Shown piece after piece: positions 54,132 through 63,001 of a DNA stretch of 64,000 bases. Under the pieces are notes generated by a model. It did not search any database and was not told the origin of the DNA. It worked only from the letters and a program-made list of their open reading frames with translations. The translations under genes were made by a program, and so were the position numbers. The stretch is from Centipeda infelix ATCC 43532 (GTDB lineage: Bacteria; Bacillota; Negativicutes; Selenomonadales; Selenomonadaceae): contig NZ_JH376800.1 of NCBI RefSeq assembly GCF_000234095.1, positions 425,274 to 489,273 on the forward strand, written 5' to 3'. Position 1 is the stretch's first letter. Each line of letters starts with the position of its first letter.

Positions 54132-54845
54132 ATGGCACACGAACATGAACACGAGTACGAAGAGGAAATGATGGAAGAAGAGCACGTTCACATCGAGCGT
54201 CCGACCATCATTGCGCCGTCCATTCTTTCGGCGGACTTTGCAAACCTCGGCGCGGATGTGCGCCGCGTGGAGGAGGCAGGTGCGGAGTACATCCACATCG
54301 ACGTGATGGATGGGACGTTTGTGCCGAACATCACCCTGGGACCCTGCGTTGTGGAGAGCCTGCGCAAGGTGTCAAAGGCGGTCTTTGACGTGCACCTCAT
54401 GGTTGAGCATCCCGAGACACATATCGAGCCATTTGCAAAGGCGGGAGCGGACATCATTACCTTTCATGTTGAGGCGACGCGCCATGCCCACCGTGTCATT
54501 CAGCAGATCAAGGCGGCGGGCTGCAAGGCGGGCATTGCACTCAATCCCGGCACGTCGATCTATACCCTTGAGGAGCTGATCGACGATGTGGATATGGTGC
54601 TTCTCATGACAGTCAACCCCGGCTTTGGCGGGCAGAAGTTCATTGAGAACACGCTCGGAAAGATTCACGCGCTCTATCATACGGTTATGGACAACGAACT
54701 GGATGTTGACATCGAGGTCGACGGCGGCATCAATGCGGAGACGGCAGAGTCCGTGCGCTCGGCGGGGGCAAATGTGCTCGTTGCGGGCTCGTATATCTAC
54801 GGCGCGCAGGACGTTGCCGCAGCCATTGCCTCGCTGCGCGGATGA
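54132..54845 (+). CDS. rpe: Ribulose-phosphate 3-epimerase with His/Glu-rich N-terminal extension
   Basis: Rpe interconverts ribulose-5-P and xylulose-5-P. The TIM barrel starts with IAPSILSADFANLG at 27-40; VMDGTFVPN, HLMVEHP and the MTVNPGFGGQKF segment are present, and the metal and catalytic aspartates lie in HIDVMDG and EVDGGIN. The first 24 residues are an extra tail with 5 His and 11 Glu. The start is supported by AGGAGA 5-6 nt before the ATG. It lies between rsgA and queC, 9-11 bp from each. Confidence 0.95.
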   Translation: MAHEHEHEYEEEMMEEEHVHIERPTIIAPSILSADFANLGADVRRVEEAGAEYIHIDVMDGTFVPNITLGPCVVESLRKVSKAVFDVHLMVEHPETHIEPFAKAGADIITFHVEATRHAHRVIQQIKAAGCKAGIALNPGTSIYTLEELIDDVDMVLLMTVNPGFGGQKFIENTLGKIHALYHTVMDNELDVDIEVDGGINAETAESVRSAGANVLVAGSYIYGAQDVAAAIASLRG

Positions 54846-54856
54846 GAGGTCACAAT

Positions 54857-55543
54857 ATGGGGGAAAAGGCGGTAATCCTGCTCTCGGGCGGGCTTGACAG
54901 CTGTACCTGTATGGCGGTCGCACAGGCGGCGGGCTATGAGCTCTATCCGATCAGCTTCAACTATCATCAACGCTACGACCGCGAGGTAGACTGTGCGAAG
55001 CGCATTGCCGCACATTTTCACGCGGCGGAGCATCTCATCATCGAGACGAATATGGATGCGGTCGGCGGCTCTGCGGTCACGGACAAGAGCATTGACGTAC
55101 CCGATGGGGACGCAGACCGCACGGATATTCCCGTGACCTATGTGCCCGCGCGCAACCTCATCTTCCTCAGCTATGCCCTTGGGTTTGCGGAGCGCGTAGG
55201 GGCGGCACATCTCTACATCGGGGTGAACTCCGTCGACTACTCGGGCTATCCTGACTGTCGTCCGGAATTCATTGCGGCGTTCCAGACGGCGGCGGATGCC
55301 GCAACGGCAGCCGCGACCGAGCGTGGACGGCGCATCGTCGTTGAAACCCCGCTCCAACATCTCTCGAAGGGCGAGATCATCCGTCTCGGCACGCAGCTCG
55401 GCGCGCCCTATGAGCTGACGACGAGCTGCTATCGGGGCGGGGCGGAGGCATGCGGCGTCTGCGACAGCTGTCTCCTGCGTCTGCGCGGCTTTGCCGAGGC
55501 GGGGCGGCGTGATCCGATCCCGTATGCAGCAGGAGCACGATGA
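54857..55543 (+). CDS. queC: 7-cyano-7-deazaguanine synthase
   Basis: QueC uses ATP and ammonia to convert 7-carboxy-7-deazaguanine to preQ0. The PP-loop LLSGGLDS is at 8-15, and the zinc cysteines lie in SCYRGG and CGVCDSCLLR near 188-206. Length 228. It overlaps folE2 by 4 bp. queD-queE are 14 kb upstream; a QueF for the next step was not found in the window. Confidence 0.96.
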   Translation: MGEKAVILLSGGLDSCTCMAVAQAAGYELYPISFNYHQRYDREVDCAKRIAAHFHAAEHLIIETNMDAVGGSAVTDKSIDVPDGDADRTDIPVTYVPARNLIFLSYALGFAERVGAAHLYIGVNSVDYSGYPDCRPEFIAAFQTAADAATAAATERGRRIVVETPLQHLSKGEIIRLGTQLGAPYELTTSCYRGGAEACGVCDSCLLRLRGFAEAGRRDPIPYAAGAR

Positions 55544-56334
55544 TGCTGGACGTACAGAACCGTGAGGACGAGCGCGGCATTGCAATTCAGCGCGTCGGTG
55601 TCAAGGAAGTACGTCTGCCCTTCCTCATCAAGAAACAGGCGGGCGGCTATCAGCAGGTGCTCGCACGCATTGCATTCACCGTGTCCCTGCCGATGGAGTT
55701 CAAGGGGACGCACATGAGCCGTTTCCTCGAAATCCTCCTGCCGTGGAGCGAGAAGCCGCTCGCCGAGGAGGAGATGGACGCGATGCTCACGGAGGCACTG
55801 GATCGTCTCCACGCCGAGGCGGCAGAAGTTTCGCTCACGTTTACCTATTTTCTCGAAAAAAAAGCACCTGTCAGCGGACGTGCGTCTCTGCTCGACGTGG
55901 ATGCCTCCTTTACGGGGCGCAAGCGGCGCGGAGAACCGATGCAGTTTGAGCTTGGACTCTCCATGCCGTTCACCTCGCTCTGCCCCTGCAGCAAGGAGAT
56001 CTCTGCGTACGGAGCGCACAATCAGCGTTCCACAGCACGCGTGCGGCTCCGCTATCACGAGGGCGTGCCGTGCATCTACATCGAGGAACTGGCAGAACTG
56101 CTCGAGCGGCAGGGCTCTGCGCCCATCTATCCGCTGCTCAAGCGTGCGGATGAGAAGCATGTCACCGAGGCTGCGTACGAGAATCCGAAATTCGTCGAGG
56201 ACATTTTGCGCGACACGATCCTCGCCCTGCGTGCGCTGCCGGGGCTTGCATATTTCTCACTGGAATGCGAAAATGAGGAGTCCATCCACAGCCACAATGC
56301 CTTTGCGGCACATGAAGAGTATTTGTCTGAGTAG
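55540..56334 (+). CDS. folE2: GTP cyclohydrolase IB (FolE2)
   Basis: FolE2 makes 7,8-dihydroneopterin triphosphate, feeding both folate and, through QueD, queuosine. The family opening DVQNREDERGIAIQRVGVK is at 4-22, FKGTHMSRF is near 52-60, and the active-site cysteine is Cys148 in CPCSKEIS. It is unlike FolE1 or QueF in length (264) and motifs. Pairing with queC suggests it serves queuosine. Confidence 0.94.
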   Translation: MMLDVQNREDERGIAIQRVGVKEVRLPFLIKKQAGGYQQVLARIAFTVSLPMEFKGTHMSRFLEILLPWSEKPLAEEEMDAMLTEALDRLHAEAAEVSLTFTYFLEKKAPVSGRASLLDVDASFTGRKRRGEPMQFELGLSMPFTSLCPCSKEISAYGAHNQRSTARVRLRYHEGVPCIYIEELAELLERQGSAPIYPLLKRADEKHVTEAAYENPKFVEDILRDTILALRALPGLAYFSLECENEESIHSHNAFAAHEEYLSE

Positions 56335-56357
56335 AAGAAGGGGGGAGAGCGTAGAGC

Positions 56358-57338
56358 ATGAGTAAATTTGCGCGACGCTTTCTCCTTCTCTTTGTGCTTG
56401 TCGTGGGTATCTCCTTTGCCGTCATCTACACGACGGTGGATATCAATACACTTCATAACCTGACTCGTTTTCATTCGTGGTCACTTCTCCTTGCACTCCT
56501 TGCCGTCGGGCTTGGGATGTTCTTTGACGGCAGCCGCCTCATGCACCTCGTCAAAATCTCCAATGAAAAAATCACCTTGTACCAAGCGGTACAGGTGATC
56601 TTCGGCAATTATTTCCTCGCACTCCTTACACCGGGGGCAACGGGCGGCGCAGTCGCACAGGTCATGTTCCTGCGCCATGCGGGTGTACCTACAGGCAAGG
56701 CTGCGGTGCTCGTCATCGTGCGGACACTGCTCTCAATCTTCTTTCTTGCACTCTGTATGCCGTTTATCTTTCTGCACGATGAGGGCATCGTCCCCGGTGT
56801 GTCGAACGATATTTTGATGGCGGTGACACTCGCGGCATTTCTTGGCATCGTATTCATCGTTGTGGGGGCGCGGCGCGGCTTTCTCGACTACATTGTCGTC
56901 TGGATTGCACGCCGTCTGCGGGACAAGAAGCGGCATCAGCTCTTTGGTCTCTACCGCGACACGAAGAGCGCGATCTCGCTCTTGCTCGGTGCGCCGCGTC
57001 AGATGCTCGTCGTCTTTGCCGAGTCGGGGCTGAACCTCCTCTGTATCTACGCCGTCGTTCCGTGCCTCCTGCTCGGGCTCGGCGTGACCGATGCGGACTG
57101 GTACACCGTCATGGGGCGTATGATTTTCCTCAATATGCTCCTTTACTTCAGTCCGACACCGGGCGGCTCCGGCATTGCTGAGGGCGGATTCGTCTTGCTC
57201 TTTGCGGCAACCGTTCCCGCAGGTACGGTCGGCATCGTCGCCGTCTGCTGGCGGCTCATCGCCGAATACCTCCCGTTCCTCATCGGTTTCTACTATACCG
57301 TCACCGTCTTCGGACGCGAGTTCCTGCGGCGGTATTGA
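56358..57338 (+). CDS. Flippase-like membrane protein (UPF0104, MprF N-domain/YbhN family)
   Basis: A 326-residue protein with about eight membrane helices. Features of the lysylphosphatidylglycerol-synthetase TM family include NYFLALLTPGATGGAVAQ near 89-106 and the closing FSPTPGGSGIAEGGF near 257-271. MprF's flippase domain moves aminoacyl lipids; this one lacks the synthase half, so its lipid is unknown. A terminator follows 19 bp after the stop. Confidence 0.85.
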   Translation: MSKFARRFLLLFVLVVGISFAVIYTTVDINTLHNLTRFHSWSLLLALLAVGLGMFFDGSRLMHLVKISNEKITLYQAVQVIFGNYFLALLTPGATGGAVAQVMFLRHAGVPTGKAAVLVIVRTLLSIFFLALCMPFIFLHDEGIVPGVSNDILMAVTLAAFLGIVFIVVGARRGFLDYIVVWIARRLRDKKRHQLFGLYRDTKSAISLLLGAPRQMLVVFAESGLNLLCIYAVVPCLLLGLGVTDADWYTVMGRMIFLNMLLYFSPTPGGSGIAEGGFVLLFAATVPAGTVGIVAVCWRLIAEYLPFLIGFYYTVTVFGREFLRRY

Positions 57339-57356
57339 TAAATAAAGTTGCTCCTG

Positions 57357-57379
57357 CACCGTTTTGAACGGTGTTTTTT
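57357..57379 (+). terminator. Rho-independent terminator after the rsgA-flippase run
   Basis: A 7-bp CACCGTT/AACGGTG stem with a 3-nt loop and six Ts. Confidence 0.75.
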
Positions 57380-57380
57380 A

Positions 57381-57409
57381 TTGATAAAGATTTTCATTCG
57401 GCGTATAAT
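57381..57409 (+). promoter_or_regulatory. Promoter of the TonB-dependent receptor
   Basis: TTGATA at 57381-57386 and perfect TATAAT at 57404-57409 with a 17-bp spacer. Confidence 0.8.
57383..57401. promoter_or_regulatory. Fur-box-like operator overlapping the receptor promoter
   Basis: GATAAAGATTTTCATTCGG matches the 19-bp Fur box at 13 positions and fills the space between the -35 and -10 elements, where a repressor would block RNA polymerase. Confidence 0.55.
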
Positions 57410-57467
57410 CCTGCCCACATCTAATGATGGATGTGTAAGTTTTTTGCTATGGAAAGCGAGGAAACAA

Positions 57468-59647
57468 ATGGGAAAACGATTTAAGAATGTCCTCGGGGGG
57501 GGACACTCGCGCTCGCCAGTGCGGTCATTCTACCGTCGGGAGTGTTTGCTGCTGATACGACGCAGGAGGATGCGATTCAGACCTACGAACTGGGCGAGGT
57601 CGAGATTGTCGGACACCATGCGGAGGAACCGGCAACGCAGCAGGAAGAACCGGCGGTCGCATACGCAGGTGGGCAGGTCGCGCGCAAGTCGCAGCTCGGG
57701 GTACTCGGCGAGCGCGATTTTATGGAGACTCCGTTCAATGTGCTGAGCTTCACGGAGGAGCACATTCAGAATCGACAGGCGCAGACCATACAGGATCTTG
57801 TCGCAGATGATCCTGCGGTACAGGAGGCATCTGGTTCGTCTGCGACAAATCTCTGGACGGTACGCGGTATGGAGCTGCAGGGTGGCGATATTGCTTTTAA
57901 CGGGCTATATAATATCGCACCTAGTAATACGAACAGTCTCAATGCGGTGGAGCGTGTGGATGTGCTCAAGGGACCGGGCGCACTCCTTTACGGCATGGCA
58001 CCGAACGGTGGTGTTGGCGGTTCGATCAATCTTGTACCGAAGCGCGCGAAGGATGAGCCAACGCGTCGTTTTGCGCTCTCCTATGGGAACGGCAGCCAGT
58101 TCGGGCAGAGTGTGGATGTCGGCGAGCGCTTTGGTAAGAATAAAGAATATGGCGTTCGTATTAATATTGTGCATCGCAACGGAGCGACCGCGTTTGATCG
58201 TGAGAAACAGGAGACAACGGGGGCAGCGATCGCTCTTGATATGCGCAGAAACAAATTGCGTGCCTCACTTGATGCGGGCTATCTGCATCGGGAATTTAAG
58301 AATGCGACGACTTCGCTGCGCATGTCAAACGCGATGATTGCGGCGTTCGGATCAATTCCGAAGGCCCCATCCTCCAAGCTCAACCTAGGGGAAAACGGAA
58401 CATTCCTCGACGCAAAGGAGCGGTATGGCCTCCTTCGCGTAGATTATGATTTCAACGAGAACTGGTCGGCGTACGCGGCGGCAGGTCTGCGCCACAGCGA
58501 GCAGGACTACGCCTACAATGTATTTCGTCTGACGGCGTTGGACGGAACGGCGCGTGTCATCAACTATGCATATCCCAAAGAGAGCAGGGCGAACACGCAG
58601 GAAATCGGAACAAAGGGCAAATTTCAGACAGGTGACCTCGCCCATGAGATGACTGTAGCTCTTAACCGTACACATTGGACGGCATACACGAATACAAAGA
58701 CGCTCAACGCCTATAATACGAACTTCTATAACATTGTATGGCAGGGGGTACAGGGCTATACGGGATTGTCCTTGCCAAAGACAGGAGAATCTACGCTCTC
58801 GGGGCTTGCTATTACTGATGTAATCACTGTACCGAATGAGAAGTGGCAATTCATTCTTGGAGCGCGTTATCAGAAGATCAAGACGGAAAGTTTCAGTCGT
58901 ACAACGGGACTGCGAACGGCTTCGTATAATGAAGCTGCTTGGAGTCCTGCCTATGCCATTCTTTTCAAGGCGACGCCGACGGCATCTCTCTATGCGACCT
59001 ATATGCAGGGATTGCAGGAGGGAGGGACTGCAGACCGCTGGTCACTTAATGCCGGCGAGGTCTTCGCACCGATCAAGACAAAGTCCACGGAGATGGGCGT
59101 TAAGTTCGATCTGGGCAAATTTGCGACTGCGCTCAGTGTCTATGAGATGCAGAAACCGACGACAATCGATGACTATGTTGCGCCAGGCAGGTATTATCAG
59201 CGTCAAGTGGACTACAAGAGTCGGGGACTTGAGATTTCCTTCTTCGGTGAGCCACACACTGGAACGCGTCTGCTCGGTGGCTTGACATGGATCGACGCAC
59301 GCTATGCACCGGAGAACTACAAGGGCAATACCATTGAGGGGGTTGCGAACAAGAAATTTGTTCTGAGTGTGGAGCAGGATATTCATAGTGTTCCTGGTCT
59401 TTCGCTATCGACACGCTTCCTCTACACGGGCGCGGCATATTATGATCCGAACAACTCCCTGCGCATGGCACCATGGTTCCGTATGGATCTTGGGGCGCGC
59501 TATGCGTTCCACATGGGTGATACGCCCGTTACCGTTCGTCTCGATGTGAACAATCTGCTTGACCGCCGCTATTGGCAGGCGAGCAGCTACCGCGCGAACC
59601 TTGGTGCGCCAAGGAACTTTGTTCTCTCCGTGACGGCGGAGTTCTAA
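57468..59647 (+). CDS. TonB-dependent siderophore-type receptor, frame broken at a G8 tract
   Basis: An outer-membrane receptor whose start (ATG 57468, GAGG upstream) and body are in different frames. The first 12 codons run into eight Gs at 57495-57502; a change to nine (or six) Gs would give a signal peptide (LALASAVILPSGVFAADT) joined to the mature part. The mature protein has a TonB-box-like YELGEVEIVG, a plug (ERDFMETPFNV, VERVDVLKGPGALLYG) and a 22-strand-type barrel ending in FVLSVTAEF, with the NNLLDRRYW repeat. It resembles FhuA/FptA siderophore receptors. As written the gene is off: phase variation, a pseudogene or a sequence error. Confidence 0.88.
57495..57502 (+). repeat. Poly-G tract (8 G) in the receptor signal-peptide region
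   Basis: Eight consecutive Gs shortly after the start codon. The count decides whether the receptor is in frame: 8 is out of frame, 9 or 6 is in frame. Confidence 0.9.
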
Positions 59648-59673
59648 GAATTTGATCAATGAGCATATGGCTC

Positions 59674-59703
59674 AAAAGAACCACGCAGCTGCGTGGTTCT
59701 TTT
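59674..59703. terminator. Palindromic terminator after the receptor gene
   Basis: A perfect 30-bp palindrome of 15-bp half-sites starting AAAAGAACC and ending GGTTCTTTT. Confidence 0.8.
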
Positions 59704-59732
59704 CGTGCCTGTTATCATAGGGGAGTGATGGA

Positions 59733-61480
59733 GTGACACGCTATAACCGTGCCTTTTTCCGCGACGTGTGGAGTCTCATGCGCGGGTTCTGGCGGCCGCG
59801 CACGCGCTGGACAATGTTTCTGCTTGCCGCTGCAATTCTCGGCTTGCAGGCATACTATGTGTCTGTCATGGTGGACTACAACGCATGGCAGAAAATGTTC
59901 TACGATACCATTCAGGAGATGGATTCGGACAGCTTTTTTTCTATCTGAAATACTGGCCGATGTATATGGTGGCATTCATTGCGATGGAGGTCGGGCGAAA
60001 CTACCTCATGCAGTATCTCGAAATCAAGTGGCGCACATGGCTCGTCGATGATTTTGTGCGCCGCTGGCTCTCGGGGCGCACTTACTATCTCATGCAGATT
60101 GATGAGGAACTGAGTGTCGAGGGGAAAAGCGCCGTCGACAACCCAGACCAGCGCATTACGGACGATGTGAGGCTCTTCGTCTCGTATTTTCTGAATCTGA
60201 CACTTGGCATCTTCAATGCCGCTCTGCGCATTTCGTCCTTTGGTGCGGTGCTCTGGGGGCTGTCTGGGGTGCTTGACATTCCTCTTTTCGGTGAGACGTT
60301 TGCTCTGCCCGGCTATATGGTGTGGCTCGCCATCGCCTATGCTCTCCTCGGCACAGGGGCGACGCTCTGGGCGGGGCGCCCGATCGTGCGTCTCAGCAAC
60401 CGCCAGCAGGAGTATGAGGCAGACCTGCGCTTCGGTCTTGCGCGTCTGCGCGAGCATTTCGAGAGCATTGCGTTCTATGGCGGGGAACAGCGTGAGACGG
60501 TGGGGGCTCTTGACCGATTCAATGATGTGCGGCGAAATTTCTTCAGCCTCATGCTGCATCGCGTCCAACTTACATGGGTGACCGAGCTGCATTGGCGCAT
60601 CGGTTTCCTCTTTCCCTATATGGTCGCTGTACCGCGTATCTTCGCGGGGGAGATGCAGTTCGGCGGGCTCATGCAGACCGCAGTCGCCTTCCAACAGGTT
60701 GTGAACTCGCTTTCCTTTCTCGTCATACGATATTATTCGCCGACGGAGGCATCCATCGCGCAGTTCCAGACGGTCGTACATCGTCTCACGGACTTTCGCA
60801 ATCACATGGAGCAAGTCGAGCGTACGATGTCTGCATCGGATGTGCAGCATACGAAGAATGGAAATGTGCTTGCGGTGGATGGGCTCACGGTGTGTCAGCC
60901 CGATGGTCGTGTCCTGACACACCAGCTCTCGTTTACACTGGCACGCGGGGAACATCTCTTTATCGAGGGTGCGTCCGGGATCGGCAAGAGTACGCTTCTG
61001 CGTGCAATTGCAGGCATCTGGCCGTACGGTTCGGGGACAATCACGATGCCGAAGAACGCGAATATGCTCTTCCTCCCGCAGAAATCCTATCTGCCAATGG
61101 GGACACTACGTGCGGCACTCCTATATCCTGCGGCTGTGAGTGCGGCAGATACGCCTGTGATTGAAAATGCTTTGCGCAGGGCGAACCTTGCGGCATTCAT
61201 CTCACGCCTCGATCAGGAGGAAAACTGGGCGCAGGTGCTCTCACTCGGGGAACAGCAGCGTCTTGCTTTTGCAAAGGCGTTGCTCCTGAGACCGCAATGG
61301 ATCTTCCTCGACGAGGCAACTTCCGCGCTCGACGAGGAGAATGAGGATCGTATGTATCAACTGCTTCAGACGGAATGCTCTGACGCAGCAGTCGTCAGTA
61401 TTGCGCATCGACGGCGTGTAGGTGCCTATCACGAACGCAAACTTTTGCTTTCGGCGGGTGGAGGTTGGCATCTGGAATAG
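59733..61480 (+). CDS. SbmA/BacA-like ABC transporter (fused permease-ATPase), frame broken at a T7 tract
   Basis: The protein joins an ABC_membrane_2-type six-helix domain to an ATPase. The start is GTG 59733 with GGGAG upstream; the frame ends after 71 codons at seven Ts (59934-59940). One extra T restores FFFYLKYW and a single reading frame to 61480, about 582 residues. The second part has Walker A GASGIGKST, signature LSLGEQQRL and Walker B WIFLDEATS. Relatives (SbmA, BacA, Rv1819c) import peptides, vitamin B12 or antibiotics. It lies just after the TonB receptor, so shared cargo is possible. Confidence 0.85.
59934..59940 (+). repeat. Poly-T tract (7 T) at the frameshift in the ABC transporter
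   Basis: Seven Ts followed by CTATCTGA give a premature stop; eight (or five) would be in frame. Confidence 0.85.
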
Positions 61481-61516
61481 CAAAGAGCCACCAGTCAAAC
61501 TGGTGGCTCTTTGCTG
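61480..61516. terminator. Bidirectional terminator between convergent genes
   Basis: A perfect 17-bp inverted repeat with a 3-nt CAA loop lies between the ABC transporter on the plus strand and the small secreted protein on the minus strand, with A-rich and T-rich ends. Confidence 0.85.
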
Positions 61517-61738
61517 CTACGGACAGCACACGCCGCACGGTTCGTATCCATCGGCAATAGCTGCCTCGCGTGAGCTGTAGGGAACGAAGTGCGGCGCGTC
61601 GGGATGTTTGATCGTTCGGCAGGTCGCGTAGTGGAATTTGCCCGACTTCGTGTTGGCGAGATAGTCTGTTGCGAGCGCGGGTGTCGCTGCAGAGAGTGTA
61701 ACGGCGGCAAGCGTCGCGAGTGCAATTTTCCTAAGCAT
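61517..61738 (-). CDS. Small secreted Cys-rich protein (Ada-like/thermonuclease-tail fold)
   Basis: A 73-residue protein with a signal peptide (about 1-23, ending in ALA) and a compact domain: LANTKSGKFHYATC, then SREAAIADGYEPCGVC. The H-x3-C and C-x2-C arrangement resembles the small metal-binding domain found at the C-terminus of secreted nucleases and in Ada-like proteins. It would act outside the cytoplasm. The start is supported by AAGGAG upstream on this strand. It is the only clear minus-strand gene in the window. Confidence 0.85.
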   Translation of the reverse strand: MLRKIALATLAAVTLSAATPALATDYLANTKSGKFHYATCRTIKHPDAPHFVPYSSREAAIADGYEPCGVCCP

Positions 61739-61897
61739 ATGTATTCTCCTTCTTTCTATTGATATACGATTATGCCTTAAAAGTTATCAAGCTGCAAGTA
61801 TAGCGCATATCATTCAGCTAAAAATTATACGAAAATGTCATCATATAGGAAAACATTAGATCGTAAAAATTTATTTTCTCCTTGATATAATTGGTAC

Positions 61898-61926
61898 TTG
61901 CTAAAAGTCAAAAAAACAAATATAAT
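61898..61926 (+). promoter_or_regulatory. Promoter of ctsR-mcsA-mcsB with a single CtsR half-site
   Basis: TTGCTA at 61898-61903 and perfect TATAAT at 61921-61926 with a 17-bp spacer. AGTCAAA at 61906-61912 is one CtsR heptad; a second heptad at the right spacing is not clear. The flanking region 61739-61967 is otherwise AT-rich with no gene. Confidence 0.6.
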
Positions 61927-61967
61927 AGAGAAAAGCACAATTAAGAAGTACCAAAGAAGGTGATACG

Positions 61968-62420
61968 ATGAGCAACATTGCCGATATGATCGAGTCTTAT
62001 ATCCTACGTCAGCTTGCCACCCGACAGGATGGACAGGTGGAGCTGCGGCGAACGGATATTGCGGATGAGATTTCATGCGCACCATCGCAGATCAGCTATG
62101 TGCTCTCCACGCGTTTTACGCAGGATAAGGGATTCGTGGTGGAGTCGCGGCGCGGCCTTGGCGGCTTTATCCGTATTGTGCAGGTCCCACTGCGCGATCT
62201 CGTCTATCAGGATATGCTGTCAAAGATCGATGAGAACACCGATATGGAGACGGTGCAGTCGATGGTGCGTTACCTCGCGCAGCATGGGATGGTGGAGACG
62301 CGTGAGGCGGCACTCCTCATGCAGATGGTAACAGGGCTCTTTCGTTCCGAGACGCTTGCGGCAAAGGAGCGAGTCCAGATGCTGAAAACAATGATATTGA
62401 CACTGGAGAATTTTAGATAG
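61968..62420 (+). CDS. ctsR: Class III heat-shock repressor CtsR
   Basis: A 150-residue dimeric repressor of clp genes. It has an N-terminal winged helix-turn-helix with IADEISCAPSQISYVLSTRF near 26-45, the glycine-rich wing SRRGLGGFIRIV near 54-65, and a C-terminal helical domain. The start follows a GAAGGTG ribosome-binding site. It heads the usual ctsR-mcsA-mcsB(-clpC) operon. Confidence 0.95.
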   Translation: MSNIADMIESYILRQLATRQDGQVELRRTDIADEISCAPSQISYVLSTRFTQDKGFVVESRRGLGGFIRIVQVPLRDLVYQDMLSKIDENTDMETVQSMVRYLAQHGMVETREAALLMQMVTGLFRSETLAAKERVQMLKTMILTLENFR

Positions 62421-62470
62421 CTATTCGATATATATAAACAGGAAAATCCAATTACACGGAAGGAAATATA

Positions 62471-63001
62471 ATGATTTGTGAGGAATGCGGCCGCAACGAT
62501 GCGATTGTGCACATTGTGCAGATCGGTCCCGATGGTCGGAGTGAGAAAAATATCTGTATGAGCTGTGCGGCACGCTATGGGGCATCGATTTTTCGCGCAC
62601 AGCAGGAGAACGTATCGGCAGAGGATTTCCTCAAGGGCATCTTCGGCAGCAATCAACAGGAGAGCACTGCCGAGGAGGATGCACCACACATCACCTGTCC
62701 GAACTGTGGCATGAAGTTTCAGGATTTCCCGCAGACGGGGCAGATTGGCTGCTCGGTCTGCTATGAGACGTTCCATTATGAGCTCACACCGCTCCTGCGG
62801 CGCATTCATGGTTCGAGTGTCCATCGCGGCAAGATTCCGCGCCGTTCGGGGTCTTCCATCATCCTCCGTCAGGAGGCGGAGCAGCTGCGTACCCGTTTGA
62901 AAGAGGCGGTGGCGCGCGAGGAATACGAGAAGGCGGCAGAATATCGGGATCGGATTCGCAGTCTGGAACGTCAGATGGAGGAGCAGACATATGGCAGTTG
63001 A
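62471..63001 (+). CDS. mcsA: McsA, activator of the McsB arginine kinase
   Basis: A 176-residue protein with four CxxC zinc pairs (CEEC near 3-6, CMSC, CPNC, CSVC) and a C-terminal UVR motif (about 135-170, EEYEKAAEYRDRIR). McsA stimulates McsB and affects CtsR. It overlaps mcsB by 11 bp, so translation is coupled. A GGAAGGAAAT site precedes the ATG. Confidence 0.95.
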   Translation: MICEECGRNDAIVHIVQIGPDGRSEKNICMSCAARYGASIFRAQQENVSAEDFLKGIFGSNQQESTAEEDAPHITCPNCGMKFQDFPQTGQIGCSVCYETFHYELTPLLRRIHGSSVHRGKIPRRSGSSIILRQEAEQLRTRLKEAVAREEYEKAAEYRDRIRSLERQMEEQTYGS

